Shown piece by piece: positions 23,723 through 32,972 of a DNA stretch of 43,199 nucleotides. Below the pieces are notes generated by a model. The model worked only from the letters and a program-made list of their open reading frames with translations. It ran no database searches and had not been told where the DNA came from. A program made the translations under genes and the position numbers. This DNA is from Clostridia bacterium (GTDB taxonomy: Bacteria; Bacillota; Clostridia; UBA1212; UBA1255). Positions within the stretch are counted from its first letter, which is position 1. Each line of letters opens with the position of its first letter. Location: the NCBI GenBank assembly GCA_017517275.1, contig JAFWZX010000004.1:1-43199 (forward strand), given 5' to 3'.

Positions 23723-24082
23723 ATGTGTATACATAGACCAAGATTTATTGATTATTTCTTAATACAATTCAAACGTAACAAGCGTGGTGGAATGAGAGAG
23801 ACTATCTCATCCTGGCAGTTTTGTTGCAAAAAATGCGGGAAACAAATTAGAATTAAGCCTAAATGGGTAACTGCAAAATTTATTGAAACTATAATACTGC
23901 TTGTTTCCATCGTGTGGATATGCCGTTTAGGTTTATATTTATTAGATTTGTTAGTAAAAGGAAACATCACTTTAATATATGAAATTATTTTCGCTGGTTT
24001 TTTTAGCCTCGTAGTATATTTTTGTATTGATAGTCTATTTTTCTTGTTTATAAAATATGAGGTAATTGAAGATACTCATTAG
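23723..24082 (+). CDS. CxHRP...CxxC membrane protein, copy 3
   Basis: A 119-residue protein: MCIHRPRFIDYF, then SSWQFCCKKCGKQIRI, then two hydrophobic segments ending DSLFFLFIKYEVIE. It is clearly homologous to copy 1 (19550-19906): both have HRP, SW-x-F-x-CK-x-CG, TAKFIE-x-IIL, LLVK and DS-x-FF-x-F-x-K-x-E. AAGGAG lies 8 bases before the ATG. A Cys-x-His plus Cys-x2-Cys zinc site followed by a membrane anchor is my reading; function unknown. Confidence 0.72.
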   Translation: MCIHRPRFIDYFLIQFKRNKRGGMRETISSWQFCCKKCGKQIRIKPKWVTAKFIETIILLVSIVWICRLGLYLLDLLVKGNITLIYEIIFAGFFSLVVYFCIDSLFFLFIKYEVIEDTH

Positions 24083-24176
24083 TCAAATTATGTATAAATT
24101 AGCGCGATAATTTGGAGTGATGCATTAACTTGCGAATAGCAAAATTTACGCTACATATATACAGACGCAATATTGT

Positions 24177-24215
24177 AAAAACACAGGTGAATAATACAGT
24201 TCGCCTGTGTTTTTA
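24177..24215 (+). terminator. Rho-independent terminator closing the island
   Basis: AAAACACAGGTG at 24177-24188 pairs with CGCCTGTGTTTT at 24202-24213 (twelve pairs, one G-T), followed by T residues. It separates the island from the GH28 genes. Confidence 0.8.
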
Positions 24216-24325
24216 TATTGACATTTGTATATATCTTTTTTTTGTTTCAAAAACAAGCCGAGTTGAGAACTGTTTTATCGGAAGTGTAAATGACTTACAT
24301 TTTTATGAGTAAAAGATTTTCAGAA

Positions 24326-24356
24326 TTGTTTCAATCTATGAAAAGTATGATATAAT
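24326..24356 (+). promoter_or_regulatory. Promoter for the GH28-esterase operon
   Basis: A perfect TATAAT at 24351-24356 is preceded by TTTCAA at 16-base or TTGTTT at 19-base spacing. It is 42 bases upstream of the GH28 start. Confidence 0.55.
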
Positions 24357-24398
24357 AAGCCTAAATGAGAAAAACACATACAATTAAGGGGGCTTATT

Positions 24399-26705
24399 AT
24401 GAAAAATATTGATTTTGAGTTCGGAAGTGAACTTTCTGTCAATGGTTTTTCTGCTACAGCAGGAAGTATAGGGTATGAAGATAACAAGCTTATCTACGTT
24501 ATTAACGGTGAAGGTTCATATTTGGACTCTCCTCTCATAGAAGCTGATAGGGGAACTGAATATTATGCAAAGATAACAGTTAAGAATACTATTCTTTTTC
24601 GAGTAAAGAACGATACCGATACCGAAAAATTCAAGATATATTACAAATCCGGAGAGGTTACAGAATATAGTGAGGATAACAGTGTTACGATATCTATAAA
24701 GAACACAGGTGCATATGAGACAGTATTTGCAAACCTGTCGGCGTGCAGCAATAAAGACGGTTGTATAAGCGGCTTTCGTATTATGCCAATAGGCGGTACG
24801 AAAGGACGCCTTGTTATAGATGCTATTACGTTTGAAAGAGAGAAGGCTTTTTACAATTATGCCGGAAAGATATTGTCATGTCTTGCAAATGGACAGGAAG
24901 ACACGGTGACGATAAAAGGTGAGCTGCTTGAGGAATATTCCAATGCAACAATCAAGCTCTATGAGATAAACGTTAGTAACTGGATGGAAAGTGTACGAGG
25001 CCTTACTCCTACAACGACGATAAAAGCAGACGGTATGAATTTTACCATAGTAATACCGTTTAAAAACGGAAAAATTACACGTATGCCGTCTTTGTTCATT
25101 GCAACGGTAGAGACAGGAGACGGTGAGATTAAAATAGCAGATCGCTTTATGGTTGAAAATTACCGCGACTTTACCCAAAATCCATATGCCTTTACCTTGC
25201 CTGATCTGACTGTAAGAGTTACTGATCCTGAATTCGGAGCTATAGGTGACGGCTATACAAATGATAATAGCGCGATACAGGCGGCAATTGATTATGTGCA
25301 TGAAAACGGGGGCGGATCCGTAGTTCTCGAGGGAAATGACAGTTACTACGGTCGTAGATACATTGCGACTCGTCTGCAATTGAAAGATAACGTAGAACTA
25401 CGTATTGAAAAAGGTGCTGTCTTATGGCAGTCTCCACGTGAAAAGGAATATAATTATGACGTTGTACGCGGCCATGATATAGAACTTAACGGTGTAAACT
25501 GGGCTCATTCATTTTTATGTCACAATTATCCTTTAATTCTTGCCTATAAGTGCAAGAACGTACGCGTGACAGGCGGTGGAATAATTCGTATGAATGATGC
25601 AGGCAGTGAGAACTTAGATGGCGTAAACGGTGCTAATATTTGGAAGGGGTGCGGATGCCGTATGCATATTCTTCCACTGTCTTTCTTCCGTTGCGAAGGT
25701 GTAGAGCTTTCAGATATTACGGTACAGAGAGCAAATAGTTATCTGTCTAATATGACAGGGACACAAAGGGCTTACGTTGCAAACGTAGTCGGTAAGGAGA
25801 CAACCTGCGCTTCCGGCGACGGCCTGGGAATCGGCAGTACAAAGCATATCTTAATAGATAGATTTGTTTTCTTCTCAAACGATGATGCTATAACTTTGTC
25901 AACCTCTTACAATGACCCCAGAGGACGCCGTTGGTGGCATGCTACTCCCGGTGAAAATAATAGCGTGGAGGACATTGAAATCAAATCATGCCATCTTTGC
26001 GGCGGACATGGTGTTACGTTTATTACGTGGGGATCGAATGCTCCTGATTTATCTAAACAAGAAGTTCGAAACGTAGAGGTTTATGATTGTATATTAAGCG
26101 GTCCGTTTGCGGTAGGCACATGGCCGGATAACCCGTTCTACGGCAAGAAACCATTTGATAATAGCGAAACAGATGACTTTTCACCTGTTGTAGGTATCAG
26201 AATTCATGATAACGTCTATAAGTCACCGTGTTCTTTAGAGTGTATAACGCCCACAGATATTATTACGGACTGCGGTATCGTAAGTCATAATAATTTTGTT
26301 TTCGGCGATTTTGAACGTAAAAAAGGTGAGCCCGGTTGGATTACCGGCTTGTCTAACTGGTCTTATACAGTAGGGGAAGATTCCTGCGTTGAAGCTGTAG
26401 ACGTAGACGGTGACCATAAAGGACATATTAAGGGTACAGGCTCTTTGTATCAAGGTTTGCATATCGAGGCCGGGGAACACACTTTGTTTATTGACACGGA
26501 TTTGACATCCGGAGCAGGCAATATCTTTGTACGTGATGCTATCAGCGGAGCAAAACTGGCTTCACTGACTGTAGCAAAAGGTAACGTGCTTCAAAACAGC
26601 GTTTCCTTTGTAGTGGCAGAGCCGGCTGATTTGGAACTTGGCGTAGAGCTGCTTGTACAAGGTGAAATATTAATCGACAATGCTTTTGTAGATGAAAAGG
26701 AATAA
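24399..26705 (+). CDS. Glycoside hydrolase family 28 (polygalacturonase-like), intracellular
   Basis: A 768-residue protein. The first 270 residues are probably two beta-sandwich domains. A right-handed beta-helix starts at about residue 276 with DPEFGAIGDGYTNDNSAIQA, typical of pectin-degrading enzymes. GH28 active-site features follow: SGDGLGIGS near residue 473, SNDDAIT near 494 and GGHGV near 535, supplying the catalytic Asp residues and His. A C-terminal carbohydrate-binding-like domain ends the protein. GH28 enzymes hydrolyse polygalacturonan, rhamnogalacturonan or related oligosaccharides. There is no signal peptide, so it probably acts on imported oligosaccharides. The lipoprotein esterase follows after 33 bases. 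Confidence 0.88.
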   Translation: MKNIDFEFGSELSVNGFSATAGSIGYEDNKLIYVINGEGSYLDSPLIEADRGTEYYAKITVKNTILFRVKNDTDTEKFKIYYKSGEVTEYSEDNSVTISIKNTGAYETVFANLSACSNKDGCISGFRIMPIGGTKGRLVIDAITFEREKAFYNYAGKILSCLANGQEDTVTIKGELLEEYSNATIKLYEINVSNWMESVRGLTPTTTIKADGMNFTIVIPFKNGKITRMPSLFIATVETGDGEIKIADRFMVENYRDFTQNPYAFTLPDLTVRVTDPEFGAIGDGYTNDNSAIQAAIDYVHENGGGSVVLEGNDSYYGRRYIATRLQLKDNVELRIEKGAVLWQSPREKEYNYDVVRGHDIELNGVNWAHSFLCHNYPLILAYKCKNVRVTGGGIIRMNDAGSENLDGVNGANIWKGCGCRMHILPLSFFRCEGVELSDITVQRANSYLSNMTGTQRAYVANVVGKETTCASGDGLGIGSTKHILIDRFVFFSNDDAITLSTSYNDPRGRRWWHATPGENNSVEDIEIKSCHLCGGHGVTFITWGSNAPDLSKQEVRNVEVYDCILSGPFAVGTWPDNPFYGKKPFDNSETDDFSPVVGIRIHDNVYKSPCSLECITPTDIITDCGIVSHNNFVFGDFERKKGEPGWITGLSNWSYTVGEDSCVEAVDVDGDHKGHIKGTGSLYQGLHIEAGEHTLFIDTDLTSGAGNIFVRDAISGAKLASLTVAKGNVLQNSVSFVVAEPADLELGVELLVQGEILIDNAFVDEKE

Positions 26706-26738
26706 AATAGACTGAATACAGACGGAGGAGTTTTGCGT

Positions 26739-28430
26739 ATGAAAAATTGGAAACGTATCGTAGCAATGTGCATTGGGGGGATAATATCTGTTTTGCTTTT
26801 CTCCGGATGCGGCAAAAACGCAGACGGCGGTACACCGGCGGCCACTAAAGTACCGGAACATACAAGCGAACCGATCGTGGACGTAATGGTTGGTCCGACT
26901 CTTGATGCTGAATATGCAGCAGACTTCTCCGTGTCTAACGTATTCGGCAAGAATATGGTTGTTCAAAGGGGAGAATATTTACGGATATGGGGAACCGCCC
27001 CGGAAAGTGAAAACGGAAAGAAAATTTCGGGACAGTTCAAAGGAATGTTTGCAGAGACCTTGGTTGAAAACGGAGAATGGGTTTTGAAGTTTGGTGCCAG
27101 ACTGGAGGCCTCTTGTGAATTGAACCATTCAATGAGATTATACACTGATTCGAAAGAAGTAATATTTGAAGATATTCTTGTCGGTGACGTATATATGGTA
27201 ATCGGTCAGTCAAACGTTGCATATTCTATGCAGAATCATTGGCAGTACGTGTCGGATTCTGATAAAGGTGGCTCCAAAGGAATTGATAAAACAGCTCCTA
27301 TTCGTATTCATTACAATTCGTTGACACAAACTGCAGGCTATCCCAAAAGAGGCACGCAAGAGGTTTGTCCTGAGCTTCTTAACAAAAGCAAATGGAAAGT
27401 CGCTACGTCAGGAGCAATTTCAAATTTCTCAGCTATCGGTTACCTGTTTGCTCAAAATATGGTTAAGATAACAGAAGGAAAAGTGCCGTTGGGAATTATC
27501 GAGATAGACGGAAACGGGCAACCGCTTGGTGCCTTCATGCCTAATGAAGTTGCTCAAAAGTGCGGTTCTGATACGTATAATTCAAAGCTGGGATATTATC
27601 AAACTACAGGTGTTAATGCAGATGCCGGCAGATATATGTATAATCATTATATGTATCCGTTCGAGAAGCTTGCTATAGCAGGTATTATATGGTATCAGGG
27701 CGAAAGTGATTTTCAGGTTGCAAATGCCCGGGTTTTTGCTGAAAATTTCAGTGAGTTGATGACGTATATGAGGTCTACTCACAATCTCGTCAACAAGGAT
27801 TTCCCTGTATACGTAATAGAATTTCCTCCGAATTACACCCAACCGGCTGATTTCAAGCCCACTGCTTCCAGCCCTATGTGGGCCGCTATGGACGTTGGAC
27901 TTATCAGGGCAGTAGTGGGAAGTATTCCTCAATATTTAGATAACTGTTATTTGTCTGTTTCATCGGATTTGTGGCTGGATAGAAAATTCTGGAATACACT
28001 TCATCCTAATTGTAAATTTGAACAAGGACAGCGAACTGCCACCCTTGCAGCAGGAGTTATGGGACTTATTCCTATGGAAGAAGCCTGCGGTCCTGTACTT
28101 AAGTCAGTCCGTCTGTCGGATAATGGTAAAAAGGCAATTCTTACCTATGACAATGTGGGTCGAGGCCTTAAGACGTCTGATGGCGGGGATACTGTAAAAG
28201 GGTTTGCAATACTTCAGGATGATTTCAGAATTGTTCAACCAAATTCCTCAAGAAAATTGAAAGCAAAGATAACAGGCAGTAATGAAATTACAATTACGTG
28301 CTCTGAAGAAATGAAGGGTGTAGTTTATAATTGTATTATGGATAACGTATATGGAGAGGATGTTAATTTGTGTGGCTCAAGCGGTATGCCGGCCGGCGCT
28401 GTTCTTATGTATGCACAAGAAAAATCTTGA
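26739..28430 (+). CDS. Lipoprotein sialate O-acetylesterase-family SGNH esterase
   Basis: A 563-residue lipoprotein (lipobox FSGC). After a short linker it has the N-terminal domain typical of SIAE-type esterases (NVFGKNMVVQRGEYLRIWG). The SGNH blocks are VIGQSNVAYSM near residue 155 (catalytic Ser), GIIWYQGESDF near 317, and a His in NTLHPN near 421. The family removes acetyl groups from sialic acids and plant polysaccharides such as pectin or xylan. I chose the ATG at 26739, 8 bases after GGAGGAG; a TTG at 26733 is possible. With the GH28 gene upstream, acetylated pectin-like polymers are a plausible substrate (inference). Confidence 0.88.
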   Translation: MKNWKRIVAMCIGGIISVLLFSGCGKNADGGTPAATKVPEHTSEPIVDVMVGPTLDAEYAADFSVSNVFGKNMVVQRGEYLRIWGTAPESENGKKISGQFKGMFAETLVENGEWVLKFGARLEASCELNHSMRLYTDSKEVIFEDILVGDVYMVIGQSNVAYSMQNHWQYVSDSDKGGSKGIDKTAPIRIHYNSLTQTAGYPKRGTQEVCPELLNKSKWKVATSGAISNFSAIGYLFAQNMVKITEGKVPLGIIEIDGNGQPLGAFMPNEVAQKCGSDTYNSKLGYYQTTGVNADAGRYMYNHYMYPFEKLAIAGIIWYQGESDFQVANARVFAENFSELMTYMRSTHNLVNKDFPVYVIEFPPNYTQPADFKPTASSPMWAAMDVGLIRAVVGSIPQYLDNCYLSVSSDLWLDRKFWNTLHPNCKFEQGQRTATLAAGVMGLIPMEEACGPVLKSVRLSDNGKKAILTYDNVGRGLKTSDGGDTVKGFAILQDDFRIVQPNSSRKLKAKITGSNEITITCSEEMKGVVYNCIMDNVYGEDVNLCGSSGMPAGAVLMYAQEKS

Positions 28431-28455
28431 CAAGTGACACCTAAACATATATTAT
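28427..28455 (+). promoter_or_regulatory. Strong promoter for the CofE-like gene
   Basis: TTGACA at 28427-28432 and TATTAT at 28450-28455 with a 17-base spacer. The -35 overlaps the stop codon of the esterase gene. Confidence 0.7.
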
Positions 28456-28513
28456 TCCAAGGTACAGGAATTATTGCCGTACATCATATTTTTTGAAGGA
28501 GCATACGTTATTT

Positions 28514-29713
28514 ATGGAAAGAATGTGTGGAACGGTTGTGCGTGGAGTGCGCGCTCCTATTATACGAAGTGGAGATGACCTTGTTGCCATCGTTACTGAT
28601 TCAGTTTTAAGTGCATCTGAGTGTGAGAATTTTGCCATTCAGAACAGAGATATCATTGCTGTTACAGAGGCTGTCGTTGCCAGAGCTCAGGGTAACTATG
28701 CAACTGTTGATAATATCGCAACTGATGTCAGAGCAAAACTCGGCGGTGAGGATATCGGCGTTATTTTTCCGATTCTGAGCAGAAACAGATTTGCTATTTG
28801 CTTAAGAGGAATTGCAAAAGGTGCTAAGAAAATTTATCTCATGTTAAGCTACCCGTCAGACGAGGTTGGTAACCATCTTATTTCTTTAGACCAGCTTGAT
28901 GCCACTGATGTGAATCCATATACCGACGTTCTTTCTCTAAAAGAATACCGTGAACTTTTCGGTTATAATAAACATCCTTTTACCGGTGTCGATTACGTTG
29001 AATATTACGGCGATCTTATCAAAGAATGTGGCGCGGAAGTTGAGATTATTTTCGGTAACGATTGCAGATCTATTCTTAAATACACAAAGAACGTTTTGAA
29101 TTGTGATATTCACACAAGAGCCAGAACGAAGAGAATTCTTCTTGCAAACGGAGCTGAGAAGGTTTGTAGCCTTGATGATATTTTGAACGCTCCCGTTGAC
29201 GGTAGCGGATGTAACGTTAATTATGGCTTGCTTGGATCTAATAAAGCTACTGAGGAGACAGTTAAGCTTTTCCCGGAAAAATGTCAGGAATTCGTTGAAG
29301 CTGTTCAGCAACGCGTATTGGAAAAGACAGGCAAATTAGTTGAGGTTATGGTTTACGGCGATGGTGCTTTTAAAGATCCTGTAGGCAAGATATGGGAACT
29401 TGCAGATCCGGTTGTTTCACCAGGATACACAAACGGCCTTGAAGGTACACCTAATGAGATTAAGCTTAAGTATCTTGCAGACAATGATTTTGCGGCATTG
29501 AGCGGACAAGAATTAAAGGATGCTATTTCAGAATACATTAAGAACAAGAACAGCAATCTCGTAGGTAATATGGCATCTCAGGGCACTACACCGAGGCGTC
29601 TTACAGATTTGATCGGTTCGCTTTGCGATCTTACGTCAGGTAGCGGAGATAAAGGCACACCTATCGTATTTATTCAGGGTTATTTTGATAATTACACAAG
29701 CCAAAAGGCATAA
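28514..29713 (+). CDS. Coenzyme F420-0:L-glutamate ligase family protein (CofE-like)
   Basis: A 399-residue cytosolic protein with CofE-family features. The N-terminal part has DLVAIVTDSVLSASE, then NRDIIAVTEAVVARAQGNY, which is the substrate and metal region of the family. The C-terminal part has EVMVYGDGAFKDPVGKIWEL and ends with SGSGDKGTPIVFIQGYFDN. CofE adds glutamate to F420-0, but most Clostridia are not known to make F420, and no other F420 gene is in the window. A related amide ligation is possible. I chose the ATG at 28514, after AAGGAG, rather than the TTG at 28493. It is transcribed alone, between its own promoter and terminator. Confidence 0.82.
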   Translation: MERMCGTVVRGVRAPIIRSGDDLVAIVTDSVLSASECENFAIQNRDIIAVTEAVVARAQGNYATVDNIATDVRAKLGGEDIGVIFPILSRNRFAICLRGIAKGAKKIYLMLSYPSDEVGNHLISLDQLDATDVNPYTDVLSLKEYRELFGYNKHPFTGVDYVEYYGDLIKECGAEVEIIFGNDCRSILKYTKNVLNCDIHTRARTKRILLANGAEKVCSLDDILNAPVDGSGCNVNYGLLGSNKATEETVKLFPEKCQEFVEAVQQRVLEKTGKLVEVMVYGDGAFKDPVGKIWELADPVVSPGYTNGLEGTPNEIKLKYLADNDFAALSGQELKDAISEYIKNKNSNLVGNMASQGTTPRRLTDLIGSLCDLTSGSGDKGTPIVFIQGYFDNYTSQKA

Positions 29714-29728
29714 GTATCGTTTTTTTTA

Positions 29729-29777
29729 CTGCAAGAGGCGTTGATATAATTTTCAACGCTCCTTGCAGCTTTATTTT
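29729..29777 (+). terminator. Terminator after the CofE-like gene
   Basis: CTGCAAG..GCGTTGA from 29729 pairs with TCAACGC..CTTGCAG ending at 29769, with a two-base internal mismatch, followed by TTTATTTT. Confidence 0.8.
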
Positions 29778-29809
29778 GCTCACGATTATACAAAAAAGAA
29801 GGACATTAT

Positions 29810-31639
29810 ATGAGTTTGAAGAAAAGAGACAGTATAAGAAACATAGCTATTATTGCTCACGTAGACCATGGCAAGACAACGCTGGTTGATGGTTTGTTAA
29901 GGCAAAGTGGTACGTTCCGTGATAATGAAGTTGTTGCAGAGCGTGTTATGGACTCAAACGACCTTGAAAGGGAACGTGGTATTACCATTCTTTCTAAAAA
30001 TACTGCTATTGAATATAAAAATCACGTAATAAACGTAGTAGATACTCCCGGTCACGCGGATTTTGGCGGTGAGGTTGAACGTGTATTGGGAATGGTTGAC
30101 GGAGTGTTGCTGCTTGTAGATGCTTTCGAAGGTGCCATGCCTCAGACTCGATTTGTGCTCTCAAAGGCATTGTCTATGAATCTAAAGGCAGTTGTTGTTA
30201 TTAATAAAATAGACCGTGACGGAGCCCGTCCGGATCAAGTTTTAGATGAGGTTCTGGCTCTCTTTATGGATCTTGGAGCCTCCGACGAACAATTAGATTT
30301 TCCTGTTATATATGCTTCTTCAAGAGAAGGTTTCGCCATTAGGAATCTTGATGATGAACGAATCAATTTAGAACCGCTTTTCGAGGCCATTATCGAAGAA
30401 ATTCCTGCTCCGGAAGTAGATGAGCAGGCACCTGTACGCATGCTGGTATCGAACGTAAGCACAGATTCATACGTAGGTAAGATCGCTGTTGCTCGTGTGG
30501 AGCGCGGAGAAATAGTCTGTGGCCAAAACGTAGTGGTTTGTAATCAACAAGGACTTAGCCGTAACGCTAAGGTTTCATATTTATATAAATTCTCAGGACT
30601 TAAGAGAATAGACAGTGAAAAGGCCGTAGCAGGAGATATAATAGTTCTTGCCGGTATACCTGAGATTAATATAGGAGACACTATATGCAGTCCTGATGAT
30701 CCTACTCCTATTCCTTTTGTGAATATTGATGAACCGACACTATCTATGAACTTCTCTGTTAATAACAGCCCGTTTGCCGGTACAGAAGGAACGTACGTAA
30801 CTTCTCGCCACATTCGCGACAGACTCTTCAAAGAGCTTGATACAAACGTTAGCTTGCGAGTAGAAGAAACTGACAGCGCGGATACTTTTAAGGTTTCCGG
30901 CCGAGGAGAGCTTCATCTGTCAATTCTGATTGAGACGATGAGACGTCAAGGTTATGAATTCCAGGTGTCAAGACCTAAGGTTATTTATAAAGAGGTTGAC
31001 GGTCTTTTATATGAACCTATAGAAAGACTTACTATTGACGTTCCGGAGGATGTAATCGGCACTGTTATGGAGAAAATAGGCGTGCGCAAGGGTGAAATGT
31101 TAGATATGCATCCGGGTGCAGAAGGTTATTCCAGATTAGAGTTCAAAATCCCCGCAAGAGGTCTTATAGGATATAGATCAGAATTTTTGACGGATACAAG
31201 AGGTAATGGTATAATGAATCATATCTTTGACGGATATGAGCCGTACAAAGGAGATATAAACTCAAGAAGCCACGGCGCTATAGTTGCTTGGGAACAAGGA
31301 GAATCTATTACCTATGGCCTTTATAATGCTCAGGAGCGTGGCAGATTGTTTATAGGACCCGGAGTGAAAGTTTACGAAGGCATGATCGTAGGCGAGAGCG
31401 CCAGAAATGAAGATCTTGTTATAAATGTATGTAAGAAAAAGCACGTAACTAATATCCGAGCTTCCGGTTCTGACGAGGCTTTAAGACTGACACCGCCTGT
31501 CATTTTCAGCCTTGAACAATCTCTTGAGTTTATTGGCGATGACGAGCTGTGTGAGATTACGCCTAAGAATATCCGCTTGCGTAAGAAAATACTAAACACG
31601 GAGTTGCGCGCAAAGAACAGAAGTAAATCGTCTAACTGA
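29810..31639 (+). CDS. typA: Translational GTPase TypA/BipA
   Basis: A 609-residue translational GTPase. G motifs: [15 protein letters not shown] (P-loop), RGITILSKN (switch I Thr), [12 protein letters not shown] (switch II) and [10 protein letters not shown]. An EF-Tu-like domain 2, EF-G-like domains III and V, and the BipA-specific C-terminal domain with [24 protein letters not shown] and [19 protein letters not shown] follow. BipA binds the ribosome and helps 50S assembly, mostly under cold or stress. Length and motifs are complete. It starts a group with mltG, trmR and a U32 peptidase. Confidence 0.96.
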   Translation: MSLKKRDSIRNIAIIAHVDHGKTTLVDGLLRQSGTFRDNEVVAERVMDSNDLERERGITILSKNTAIEYKNHVINVVDTPGHADFGGEVERVLGMVDGVLLLVDAFEGAMPQTRFVLSKALSMNLKAVVVINKIDRDGARPDQVLDEVLALFMDLGASDEQLDFPVIYASSREGFAIRNLDDERINLEPLFEAIIEEIPAPEVDEQAPVRMLVSNVSTDSYVGKIAVARVERGEIVCGQNVVVCNQQGLSRNAKVSYLYKFSGLKRIDSEKAVAGDIIVLAGIPEINIGDTICSPDDPTPIPFVNIDEPTLSMNFSVNNSPFAGTEGTYVTSRHIRDRLFKELDTNVSLRVEETDSADTFKVSGRGELHLSILIETMRRQGYEFQVSRPKVIYKEVDGLLYEPIERLTIDVPEDVIGTVMEKIGVRKGEMLDMHPGAEGYSRLEFKIPARGLIGYRSEFLTDTRGNGIMNHIFDGYEPYKGDINSRSHGAIVAWEQGESITYGLYNAQERGRLFIGPGVKVYEGMIVGESARNEDLVINVCKKKHVTNIRASGSDEALRLTPPVIFSLEQSLEFIGDDELCEITPKNIRLRKKILNTELRAKNRSKSSN

Positions 31640-31686
31640 TTTTTAACAATAGGATACCGGCTGATTTGTATGGAGGTACATCTGCT

Positions 31687-32961
31687 TTGAAAGGAAATTT
31701 AAAACAGACAAAGGGAATAAGAAGACCGGGCCAAAAGGCAAAGGAAAAAGAACTTGCCCAAAAGAGAGCAATTAAAGAGGCTGAAAACGAAGAGTTTGAA
31801 GTTGTACATCAAAATCGTAACAGTTCTTCGGACACCAAACGGGGTAAGATTTCTAAGGTCAGAGACAGAAATAAACGGAAGCTGAAACATCGTTATATGA
31901 TTCCGCTTATGATTTTGTTTGTTTTATTCCTTATTGCTTTAGTTTTCTTTTCAAGCTACGTATCCTATACGTATCTTATTGATAAGTATAATAACCCGGT
32001 TGAGATAGAGACCATATATATCGACCCGGAGACTTCTGTGAAGTTCAGAATTGAGAAGGGTGCAACGTCAGAAGATATTACAAGAGATTTATACGAAATG
32101 GGTCTTATCCAGAATGACCAGATTTACAAGTTCCTGTCAAAATTCAATGGCTATGATAATATGTACAAAGCAGGCACTTATACGCTGTGTCAGGGGCTTA
32201 CGTATGATGAGATAATGGTTATTTTATCAGGAACACCTGAGACTGTTAAGATTACTTTCCCTGAAGGCTTTACAACAAGTCAGATTGCAGCGCGTCTTGA
32301 AAGTAACGGCGTTGTTAGTGCTGATGAGTTTTTATACGCAGTAGATCACATAGACTTATCTTCATATCCGTTTATTCCTGAAGTGTCAAAAGACAGAGAC
32401 TATCGTCTTGACGGTTATCTTTTCCCGGATACGTATGAATTTGACGTTCAAGCAAACGTAAATGACGTTATTTACAAGTTTTTGAATAGATTTAATGAAG
32501 TTTTCTTACCTTCGTATTATAAACTGGCAGAAAGTCTGGGAATGACCGTAGATGAAGCTGTTATTTTAGCTTCAATTGTTGAGAAGGAAGCTAAACTTGA
32601 CTCTGAACGGGCAAAGATTGCGGGTGTTTTTCTTAACCGTGTAAACAGTACTGATGAAACTCTTCACAAATGGCAGTCTTGTGCTACTATCCGTTACGTG
32701 TATAAAAAGCTATACGGAATAGACCTTGTAAATATCACACTTGAGAATGAGAACGAAGATGACCCGTACAACACGTATTTGTATGAGGGATTTATTCCGG
32801 GGCCTATTTGTAATCCCGGTCTTAAGTCGATTCAGTCGGCTTTGTACCCTGAAACGCATACGTATTATTATTTCGTGCTCAATGCCAAAGACGGACTTGG
32901 TACTCATATCTTCTCTGAAACGTACAAAGAACATCTGGAAGCTAAAGATAAATACGGTTGA
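31687..32961 (+). CDS. mltG: Endolytic murein transglycosylase MltG
   Basis: A bitopic protein of about 424 residues: a charged cytoplasmic tail of 70 residues, one transmembrane helix (IPLMILFVLFLIALVFF), a LysM-like region (GATSEDITRDLYEMGLI), and the YceG catalytic domain. The catalytic Glu lies in ASIVEKEAK near residue 297, followed by FLNRVN, LHKWQSCATIRYV and CNPGLKSIQSALYP. MltG cleaves nascent peptidoglycan strands and limits their length. I chose the TTG at 31687, about 11 bases after GGAGGT; a TTG at 31666 lies before that element. The trmR gene starts 11 bases after the stop. Confidence 0.93.
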   Translation: MKGNLKQTKGIRRPGQKAKEKELAQKRAIKEAENEEFEVVHQNRNSSSDTKRGKISKVRDRNKRKLKHRYMIPLMILFVLFLIALVFFSSYVSYTYLIDKYNNPVEIETIYIDPETSVKFRIEKGATSEDITRDLYEMGLIQNDQIYKFLSKFNGYDNMYKAGTYTLCQGLTYDEIMVILSGTPETVKITFPEGFTTSQIAARLESNGVVSADEFLYAVDHIDLSSYPFIPEVSKDRDYRLDGYLFPDTYEFDVQANVNDVIYKFLNRFNEVFLPSYYKLAESLGMTVDEAVILASIVEKEAKLDSERAKIAGVFLNRVNSTDETLHKWQSCATIRYVYKKLYGIDLVNITLENENEDDPYNTYLYEGFIPGPICNPGLKSIQSALYPETHTYYYFVLNAKDGLGTHIFSETYKEHLEAKDKYG

Positions 32962-32972
32962 TGGGGGAATAA

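Larger units (their letters stand above)
24083..24398. other. Right border of the accessory island, non-coding
   Basis: This gap of 316 bases holds a terminator near 24177 and a promoter near 24326, listed separately. A 60-codon open frame at 24130-24312 runs through the terminator hairpin and has no ribosome binding site, so I do not call it a gene. No attachment-site-like repeat is visible. Confidence 0.55.

Noticed and set aside
24130-24312. 60-codon plus-strand frame in the right island border
   Set aside because: It crosses a clear terminator hairpin, has no ribosome binding site and no protein-like pattern.
17746-24398. The accessory island as a prophage or integrative element
   Set aside because: No integrase, transposase, phage structural gene, tRNA target or flanking direct repeat is visible; decay and duplication explain it better.
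26591-26966. Overlapping minus-strand frames at the GH28-esterase junction
   Set aside because: They are antisense to well-supported genes, have biased low-complexity composition and lack start signals.
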